Shown here piece by piece: positions 58,483-64,000 of a stretch of 64,000 nucleotides of DNA. Below the pieces are notes generated by a model. It did not search any database. It was not told the origin of the DNA and saw only the letters and a program-made list of their open reading frames with translations. A program made the position numbers and the translations under genes. The stretch is taken from NCBI GenBank assembly GCA_016716905.1, contig JADJUS010000022.1, forward strand, positions 1,537,501-1,601,500. The letters run 5' to 3'. How positions within the stretch are numbered: the first letter of the stretch is position 1; the number at the start of each line of letters is the position of its first letter. The DNA comes from Acidobacteriota bacterium (GTDB taxonomy: Bacteria; Acidobacteriota; Vicinamibacteria; Vicinamibacterales; SCN-69-37).

Positions 58483-60419
58483 AACGGGCCGCCCTCCTCT
58501 ACCTCGTCATCACGTGCGCCCTGACCTGGCCGCTGGCCACGGTCATGCATAAAGAAATTGCCGCCGACATGGGGGACCCGGTGTTTGTGTCGTGGGTCCT
58601 GCTCTGGACCGGTGGGCAGGTGCTCGCGTTCCTCTCGGGCGACTTCAGCGCGTTGGGCCGATACTGGCACGGCAATATTTTTTATCCGGAGCCGCTCACG
58701 CTGGCGTACTCCGAGCACTTCACCGCACAAATGCTGCAGGCCTTGCCGGTGCTCGCCGCCACCGACAACGTCGTGCTGTCGTATAACCTCCTCTTTCTCT
58801 CGACGTTTGTGCTGTCGGGACTTGGCATGTTCCTGCTGGTGCGAGACATCACAGGCCGGCCGATTGCGGCATTCGTCGCAGGCCTCGCGTTTGCGTTCGC
58901 ACCATACCGCATCGATCAGTGGTCACACCTGCAGGTGCTCTCGTCGCAGTGGATGCCGTTCGTGCTGTACGCGTTCCGCCGATATTTCGAAACCGGCCGC
59001 CGGCGGGCGCTGGTGGGCGGCTCGGCGGCGCTGATCGCGCAGAACCTGTCGTGCGGCTACTACGTGATGTTCTTCTCGCCGTTTGTCGCCGCATACGTGT
59101 TGTATGAAATGGCGACTCGCCGACGCCTGGGGGACTGGGCGGCCTGGCGCGCGTTTGGTATCGCAGGCATTGTGGTGGCGCTCGTCACGCTGCCGTTCCT
59201 GACGCCCTACCTTGAAGTACGAAACAGCGGAGTGGGCGTCCGCTCCATCGAAGAGATGACGTCTTTTTCGGCTGACGTGCATGGGTTTGCCACCGCTTCA
59301 GAGCGGCTGAAGTTGTGGGGCACTCGTCTTGTCGCGTTTCCCAAACCCGAAGGCCAGGGGTTTCCCGGCATCGCCATTCTGACGCTGGCAATCGTGGGCA
59401 TCGCCGCCGGCGTGGCACGCCGACGGAAGCGCGATGACGCATCAACTGGACAGCGTCTCTCGCCACGGCGGCAGATGCTGACCGGCGCATTGTTCATCCT
59501 CCTGGCAGTGCACCTGATCGCGACGGCGCGGGTGCTCGTCACGGGGAGTTTCCTGATCCCGATCGACGGTGCATGGGTGGAGTCGCACAACGCCGGTGGC
59601 CTGCTGCTGGGAACGGCGGTTCTTGTGGTGGCGTGGATCCTGGTTCGCAGGCAGCGGGGTCAGTCGGCTGATGAAGCCAGATCGCCGTGGGTGTTTTATG
59701 CGGTGTCGGCTCTGGCCGCGGCGGCGTTCGCGCTGGGTCCGGAGATTGCCGTGAAAGGACTGGTGATCAGCCCCGGACCGTACGCGTGGCTCATGCAGTA
59801 CGTGCCGGGGTTCGACGGACTGCGCGTGCCTGCACGCTACCTCATGTTGATGGCGTTGTTCCTGTCTGTGCTTGTGGGGCTCGGCGCTTCTGCCATCATC
59901 GGCCGCTCACGGCGGTTCGGCTCGGCCTTACTGCTGGCCGCCAGCGTGATGATGCTGGCCGAAGCGTGGCCCGCGGAGTTTCCCACTAATGTCAGGCTCG
60001 CGGCCGGGCGCCTCGACATCACGCCGCGACACCTGGGCGTGGGCCAGGACATTCCACCTGTGTACCGAGCCATTCGCGATTCGGCGTTGCCGATCGTCCT
60101 GCTCGAGTTTCCTTTTGGCACTGCGGCGTGGGATCTCCACGCGGTGTATTACGCGGGGTATCACCGGCAGCGGTTGGTGAATGGGTACTCGGGATTTTTC
60201 CCGGAAAGTCAGCTGTTCCTCGTGCGCATGTTCAACGCGCGACGGGACGCTCCAGATGCCACCTGGCGCGCACTTCTTGCGACCAGAGCGACGCACGTGC
60301 TGCTTCATGAGGCGGCGTTTCCTGAAAGCGAAAGGCAGGAACTCTCCGACTGGCTCAAGGCATCGGGCGCCCGCGAAATTTTTGCCGACGGAACCGACCA
60401 TCTGTTCATCGTCCGCTGA
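58479..60419 (+). CDS. Polytopic membrane protein, GT-C-like
   Basis: A 646-residue inner membrane protein with about 12-14 hydrophobic segments up to residue 500 (LLYLVITCALTWPLATVM at the start) and a soluble C-terminal domain of about 140 residues. The first loop (IAADMGDPVFVSW, quoted partly, and SALGRYWHGNIFYPEPLTLA) resembles the periplasmic loop of GT-C transferases and YfhO-like proteins, with acidic residues where catalytic ones are expected, but no diagnostic motif was recognised. Its start overlaps the GT2-methyltransferase stop by GTGA, so the two probably act in the same envelope glycan pathway, perhaps transferring the sugar made by the upstream gene. Confidence 0.72.
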   Translation: MKRAALLYLVITCALTWPLATVMHKEIAADMGDPVFVSWVLLWTGGQVLAFLSGDFSALGRYWHGNIFYPEPLTLAYSEHFTAQMLQALPVLAATDNVVLSYNLLFLSTFVLSGLGMFLLVRDITGRPIAAFVAGLAFAFAPYRIDQWSHLQVLSSQWMPFVLYAFRRYFETGRRRALVGGSAALIAQNLSCGYYVMFFSPFVAAYVLYEMATRRRLGDWAAWRAFGIAGIVVALVTLPFLTPYLEVRNSGVGVRSIEEMTSFSADVHGFATASERLKLWGTRLVAFPKPEGQGFPGIAILTLAIVGIAAGVARRRKRDDASTGQRLSPRRQMLTGALFILLAVHLIATARVLVTGSFLIPIDGAWVESHNAGGLLLGTAVLVVAWILVRRQRGQSADEARSPWVFYAVSALAAAAFALGPEIAVKGLVISPGPYAWLMQYVPGFDGLRVPARYLMLMALFLSVLVGLGASAIIGRSRRFGSALLLAASVMMLAEAWPAEFPTNVRLAAGRLDITPRHLGVGQDIPPVYRAIRDSALPIVLLEFPFGTAAWDLHAVYYAGYHRQRLVNGYSGFFPESQLFLVRMFNARRDAPDATWRALLATRATHVLLHEAAFPESERQELSDWLKASGAREIFADGTDHLFIVR

Positions 60420-60437
60420 TGGACGAGGAATGAGTTC

Positions 60438-60443
60438 TATACT
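60438..60443 (+). promoter_or_regulatory. Candidate -10 box (TATACT), leaderless start
   Basis: TATACT is exactly six bases (GGGCCC) before ATG 60450 and no ribosome-binding site is present, so this gene may start a new, leaderless transcript after the operon. Confidence 0.45.
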
Positions 60444-60449
60444 GGGCCC

Positions 60450-61631
60450 ATGCGCGTAGACCCTCTGGCGTTTCTCACCACCGAGCTCGATACCCTCCGC
60501 GAACAAGGCCTGCACCGCTCGTTGCGAATTCTTGAAGGGCGCCAGCAGGCGTCCTCGCGATTTGACGGACGAACGGTCGTCAACCTGTCGTCGAACAACT
60601 ATCTTGGTCTCACCACACACCCAAGGTTGATTGAAGCCGCGATTCAGGCCATTCGCGATTTCGGCGTCGGCTCCGGATCCGTCCGCACGATCGCCGGCAC
60701 CATGGAAATCCACATGGAGCTGGAGCGACGCCTGGCCGCATTCAAGAACACCGAAGCCGTGGTGGTCTTCCAGTCCGGGTTCGCAGCGAATGCAGGCACC
60801 GTCTCTGCGATTCTCACCAAGGAAGATGTCGTTATCTCTGACTCGCTCAATCACGCGAGCATCATTGACGGCTGCCGGCTGAGCCGCGCCGGGATCAAAG
60901 TGTTTCCGCACAAGGACGTGGCAGCCGCGCGCACGATTCTGCAGGAACTGCCGGCGTCGCAGCGCAAGCTCCTGATCACCGATGGTGTGTTCAGCATGGA
61001 AGGTGACCTCGGTCCCCTGCCGGAGCTCTGCGACCTCGCCGAAGAATTCGGCTGCATCATGATGGTGGATGATGCGCATGCGAGTGGGGTGTTTGGTCGG
61101 AACGGTAGAGGGACGATCGATCACTTCAACATGCACGGGCGAGTGGACATCCAGGTAGGCACGCTCTCAAAGGCCATCGGTGCTTTGGGCGGATACGTGG
61201 CCGGGTCGAAAGACTTCATCGACTTCCTGTATCACCGCGCGCGTCCGTTCCTGTTCTCTACGTCGCACCCGCCATCAGTAGCCGCGTCATGTCTGGCTGC
61301 GCTTGATGTGCTGGAACAGGAGCCGGAGATTATCGAACGGCTGTGGGACAACACGCGCTTCTTCAAGGCGGGTCTGGTCTCCATGGGCTTTGATACGGGC
61401 CTCAGTGAGAGCCCCATCACGCCGGTCATCGCCGGTGACGGGGCTCGAGCCATGAAGCTGTCGGATCGGTTGTTCCAGGAAGGCGTGTTTGCGCAAGGCA
61501 TCGCGTTCCCGACTGTGGCGCGAGACAAGGCGCGGGTGCGCACCATTGTGACCGCCACGCACACCAAGGACGAGTTGCAGTTTGCGCTGGACGCCTTCAA
61601 GCGGGTGGGCACGGAACTGGGCCTGATCTGA
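60450..61631 (+). CDS. Alpha-oxoamine synthase family PLP enzyme (Kbl/BioF/SPT-like)
   Basis: A 393-residue fold-type I PLP enzyme that joins an amino acid to an acyl-CoA with loss of CO2 or in the glycine C-acetyltransferase direction. Family text: LSSNNYLGLTTHPRLIEAAI, FGVGSGSVRTIAGTMEIHME, FQSGFAANAGTV, SDSLNHASIIDGCRLSRA, DDAHASGVFGRNGRGT and the Schiff-base Lys at about 240 in VGTLSKAIGALGGYVAGS. Which member it is (2-amino-3-ketobutyrate ligase, 8-amino-7-oxononanoate synthase or serine palmitoyltransferase) cannot be decided by eye; no bio genes adjoin, so Kbl or SPT is favoured. The envelope operon upstream makes a sphingolipid-type role worth testing. Confidence 0.88.
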   Translation: MRVDPLAFLTTELDTLREQGLHRSLRILEGRQQASSRFDGRTVVNLSSNNYLGLTTHPRLIEAAIQAIRDFGVGSGSVRTIAGTMEIHMELERRLAAFKNTEAVVVFQSGFAANAGTVSAILTKEDVVISDSLNHASIIDGCRLSRAGIKVFPHKDVAAARTILQELPASQRKLLITDGVFSMEGDLGPLPELCDLAEEFGCIMMVDDAHASGVFGRNGRGTIDHFNMHGRVDIQVGTLSKAIGALGGYVAGSKDFIDFLYHRARPFLFSTSHPPSVAASCLAALDVLEQEPEIIERLWDNTRFFKAGLVSMGFDTGLSESPITPVIAGDGARAMKLSDRLFQEGVFAQGIAFPTVARDKARVRTIVTATHTKDELQFALDAFKRVGTELGLI

Positions 61632-61668
61632 ACCCTTCGGGCCTGATCCCGCGTATGTAAGGGGTGTC

Positions 61669-62823
61669 ATGACTGCGCCGCGGGAGCCCTCTCGGAACTT
61701 TTTCGACGAATACACCCGAGGATTCGACCGGACGGAGTTTCAGCGGCTGTTCACGCGCGACACCGCCGACGCGTATCACTATTTTTCCCGCGGGTTGGAC
61801 CTGCGGGCGCTGGCACAAGCCCCGTGGTACAAGCGCTGGCCCACACATATTCGGCTGTTTTTTGTGGCCTTCGCCATGCGGCTGTCGCCAGGGCGCCGCG
61901 TGTTGTACGCCTTTGCGGTAGTGGCGGCGGTGTTCGGCCTGCTTGATCTCTTCGATGGGTTCGGCACGGTCACCGTGTTCCTGTTCCCGATCAGCCTGGA
62001 TCTCTACCTGCCGCAGTGGGTGGAAGGCACGTCGTGGATGGTGCTGGCCTTCCTGGCGATTCAGTTGCTGGTGTTGATGGAGGTGGCCGACCGGCTGTCG
62101 CTCAAGAGCGACCTGGAGATTGCGCGCGACATCCAGATTGCGATGTTGCCGCGAGGATCAAAAGAAGCGGGCGATGCGCGCGTGTTCGGTTTCACGCGGC
62201 CGGCAAACACGGTAGGCGGAGATTTTTACGACATCCTGCCACTGGCGGACGGACGCCTGATGGTGGCGGTGGGTGATGTGGCCGGCAAAGGTAGTCCCGC
62301 AGCGTTGTTGATGGCGCTGTTGCTGGCGATGCTGCGTACGCTTGTGGACGAGGGGCTGGAATCGGTGCGGCTTATCTCGCGGCTTAATGTCCAGATCTGC
62401 CGGCACAGCCCGGGGTCGCGGTTCATCACGTTCTTCTTTGGGGTTTACAACCCGGCCGACGGCTCGCTTGAGTACGTGAATGCCGGGCATCTGCCGCCCA
62501 TGGTGAAACGCGCGTCGGGCACCATCGAGCGGCTTGAGCGCGGTGGCATGGCGCTGGGCATGTTTGAACACGCGACGTACGACGCGGGACATGTCACTAT
62601 CGGCCCGGGAGAAATGCTGGTGCTGTACACGGACGGCATTACCGAGGCCGAAGACCGGTCTGGGCAGGCCTTTGAGGACTCGGGCCTCGAGGCTGTGCTT
62701 GCGCGCAGCACTGTGCAGAACGACCCGGAAGCCCTGGCCGGCGCGATCATCGCCGCCGTCGAAGCCCACGCCGGCGACGTGCGCCTCGCTGATGATCTGA
62801 CAGTCGCAATTCTCGGAAGGTAG
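61669..62823 (+). CDS. PP2C/SpoIIE-type serine phosphatase (RsbU-like)
   Basis: A 384-residue regulator. An N-terminal cytoplasmic part (FFDEYTRGFDRTEFQRLF) is followed by two to three membrane segments (about 80-145: VLYAFAVVAAVFGLLDLF and SWMVLAFLAIQLLVLMEVAD), a short helix (LEIARDIQIAMLP, the linker typical of RsbU/SpoIIE) and the phosphatase core: GFTRPANTVGGDFYDILPLA, VGDVAGKGSPAALLMALL, VNAGHLPPMV and LVLYTDGITEAEDRSGQAF with the metal Asp residues. It would dephosphorylate an anti-anti-sigma protein. AAGGGGTG precedes the ATG. A long palindrome begins at its stop codon. Confidence 0.9.
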   Translation: MTAPREPSRNFFDEYTRGFDRTEFQRLFTRDTADAYHYFSRGLDLRALAQAPWYKRWPTHIRLFFVAFAMRLSPGRRVLYAFAVVAAVFGLLDLFDGFGTVTVFLFPISLDLYLPQWVEGTSWMVLAFLAIQLLVLMEVADRLSLKSDLEIARDIQIAMLPRGSKEAGDARVFGFTRPANTVGGDFYDILPLADGRLMVAVGDVAGKGSPAALLMALLLAMLRTLVDEGLESVRLISRLNVQICRHSPGSRFITFFFGVYNPADGSLEYVNAGHLPPMVKRASGTIERLERGGMALGMFEHATYDAGHVTIGPGEMLVLYTDGITEAEDRSGQAFEDSGLEAVLARSTVQNDPEALAGAIIAAVEAHAGDVRLADDLTVAILGR

Positions 62824-62960
62824 GGGGACGGGTGTGTTTTCCACAGAAATGGGCAAAACGGGGACAGGTCTCCAAAGACCTCTGAGGTCTGACCTCAGAG
62901 GTCGTCGTGACAAGACCTGTCCCCGTTTTGCCCATTTCTGTGGAAAACACACCCGTCCCC
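62824..62960. repeat. Nested palindromic element with perfect 48-bp outer arms
   Basis: Outer arms 62824-62871 and 62913-62960 are exact reverse complements (GGGGACGGGTGTGTTTTCCA and on); the intervening 41 bases hold a second perfect hairpin with 13-bp arms (62877-62889 and 62891-62903, GACCTCTGAGGTC). The outer 26 bases match the 37681 element; the inner hairpin core matches the 5225 element, so this looks like a composite of two families. Confidence 0.92.
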
Positions 62961-64000
62961 TTATCTTCTGGATCCTCGCAGTGACTTCGATGTCCGGACA
63001 GGTCCGGCCGATGCAGGCGGATGGGGTCGTGCGGTTGCTGACCGATCTGGAAAGTGCGCTCGGCAGTAACAGCGTTGATGAGTTCGCGCGTCTGGCCGCG
63101 AGCACGTTGCCTGCGGCAGAAGCGTCCGCGTTTGTCAGTTCGGCGTTTCGCGAGGGGCAGGGGTTCGCCGCAGTGCGCGAACGGGACCGGCGACCCGAAG
63201 GACCCGGATTCAAGGTGTTGGTGGAGATGCTCCTTGGCCGAGGCGGCGCGGGCCGCATCGCCACGTGGCAGCTACTCGTCAGGCCCAAGGCCGACGACCC
63301 GGATCGTTTCGAGGTGGCGGGCGCCACGCCGGTGGCCTCGGTGGACGGCCTGGTGAAACTCGAGCTCGACACCACGCGCCAGTACGCCGCGCGCGATCTG
63401 GTGTTTTCGTCGCAGGGACTGACCCTGCACCTGTCGTCGGGCGCGGTGTTCCTGGCGCAGGTGGAAGGCGGAAGCACCGCGTTGCTCTTCCGGGGACGAG
63501 GCACTATGCGATTCGCCCCCGAAGATCCGGCCGAGCAGGTGCAGGTGCGCGCGTTCAGCGGCCGGCCGGCGCTTGAAACGCCTGTCGAGTCGTTGCTGAT
63601 CCGAATCAGCCCACTGGACTTCGACAATCACTTCAGTGCCGCAAAGCTGGTGCCGGTCGTCGTGAATCCTGGCGACGTGGCGCGCGCGCGATCGCTCTTC
63701 GACGAGCTCAGCACGAAAAGTTACACGCTCAGCCTGGGTGACCTGACCACCGAACGGTGGTCGCTGCTGCCGCCGCAGGGTGACGTGCTGGCCGAACTGC
63801 GCACCAAACGATTCGGCACACTCACGTACGTCCTGGCTCGCGGCGATGCCGAAGATGTCTCGCTCTTCGACCGAGCGCGGGGCCGCAATATTTCCGTGTA
63901 CGCATCGCCCGATCGGCTCGCATCGCGCGGGAGGTATTACAGCGAAGACGAGACCGCCGCCTACGACGTGCAGCACTACGACGTGGACGTGCGTTTTGAT
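62849..64000 (+). CDS. Exported protein, probable M1-peptidase N-terminal region, cut by window edge
   Basis: An open frame of 384 codons runs off the right edge. In frame, residues about 42-58 form a signal-like stretch (IFWILAVTSMSGQ) followed by a helical region (DGVVRLLTDLESALGSNSVD) and beta-rich domain text, ending YDVQHYDVDVRFD, which resembles the first strand of M1 aminopeptidase N-domains. No in-frame ATG, GTG or TTG lies between the palindrome and the signal; the only in-frame ATG upstream is 62849, inside the palindrome's left arm, and the next is GTG 62981, which would lose the signal. The inserted element has therefore probably replaced the native start. Identity as an M1 peptidase rests on a short match and is uncertain. 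Confidence 0.55.
   Translation, partial: MGKTGTGLQRPLRSDLRGRRDKTCPRFAHFCGKHTRPLIFWILAVTSMSGQVRPMQADGVVRLLTDLESALGSNSVDEFARLAASTLPAAEASAFVSSAFREGQGFAAVRERDRRPEGPGFKVLVEMLLGRGGAGRIATWQLLVRPKADDPDRFEVAGATPVASVDGLVKLELDTTRQYAARDLVFSSQGLTLHLSSGAVFLAQVEGGSTALLFRGRGTMRFAPEDPAEQVQVRAFSGRPALETPVESLLIRISPLDFDNHFSAAKLVPVVVNPGDVARARSLFDELSTKSYTLSLGDLTTERWSLLPPQGDVLAELRTKRFGTLTYVLARGDAEDVSLFDRARGRNISVYASPDRLASRGRYYSEDETAAYDVQHYDVDVRFD

Noticed and set aside
62158..63627. Minus-strand open frame (489 codons) spanning the phosphatase, palindrome and last gene
   Set aside because: It crosses three independent features and has no coherent domain; the reverse frame is merely free of stops.

Overview
The window reads as a chromosomal segment of a high-GC, Gram-negative-type heterotroph, most likely an Acidobacteriota member of the Vicinamibacteria kind. 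That is inference from gene content: three very large MacB/FtsX-type permeases (the ADOP type, two of them beside PadR regulators), a giant secreted BNR/sortilin-type propeller protein, many secreted peptidases and amidohydrolases, and Tat-type signals. No rRNA, tRNA, CRISPR array or phage gene was found. Coding density is very high, and many neighbouring genes overlap by 1-4 bases (ATGA, GTGA, TGATG).

Layout. 0-4 kb: an ABC-2 exporter (ATPase and permease) translationally coupled to a GlgX-type glycogen debranching enzyme. 3.9-5.1 kb: one IS30-family insertion sequence with 20-bp imperfect terminal repeats. 5.3-14.6 kb, minus strand: a sugar operon with HAD phosphatase, araD (frameshifted), araB, a xylose-isomerase-like TIM barrel in place of araA, and an aldo/keto reductase. 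Upstream of it lie an esterase and an 1141-residue propeller protein. 14.7-25 kb: oligoendopeptidase F, a 1032-residue DUF349 protein, an amidohydrolase, an MFS carrier, two hypotheticals and a class A beta-lactamase-like hydrolase. 24.9-31.4 kb: two divergent PadR-ADOP units around an array of GC-rich hairpins, with a perfect 8-bp dyad as candidate PadR operator. 31.4-33.7 kb: an ECF sigma factor, membrane protein and serine hydrolase operon. 33.8-43 kb: a GT-C-type membrane protein, a phosphodiester glycosidase-like protein, an LD-carboxypeptidase, a third ADOP permease, an SPFH protein, a TlpA-like lipoprotein and a glycine-rich stress-type protein. 43-49 kb, minus strand: a tightly overlapping operon of a PLP desulfhydrase/deaminase, a beta-CASP nuclease, an M49 dipeptidyl peptidase and an M28 peptidase. 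49-55.7 kb: MTHFR-like protein, nitroreductase, PLP enzymes, CsgG-like protein, SDR and DoxX. 55.9-63 kb: an aminotransferase, a GT2-methyltransferase fusion and a polytopic membrane protein in one operon, then an AOS-family PLP enzyme, an RsbU/SpoIIE phosphatase and the start of a probable M1-peptidase-like protein cut by the window edge.

The most striking signals are not genes. (1) Long palindromic intergenic elements (perfect or near-perfect arms of 24-53 bp at 5225, 37681, 40328 and 62824) sit at gene ends. One supplies the stop codon of the HAD gene and another appears to supply the N-terminus of the last gene; the two longest share an outer half but differ in the inner half, with both arms changed together. 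(2) Short-unit tandem runs (AGTTCCC, GTTCCGCCA, GGACCCTGG, GTGCTGGG) fill gene junctions and have entered coding sequence, including the wing of a PadR regulator. (3) A recurrent composite hairpin pair and two long CACAGGAG-type inverted repeats. (4) About nine unlinked genes have a TANNNT hexamer exactly 6-7 bases before the start codon and no Shine-Dalgarno sequence, the pattern expected of leaderless mRNAs.
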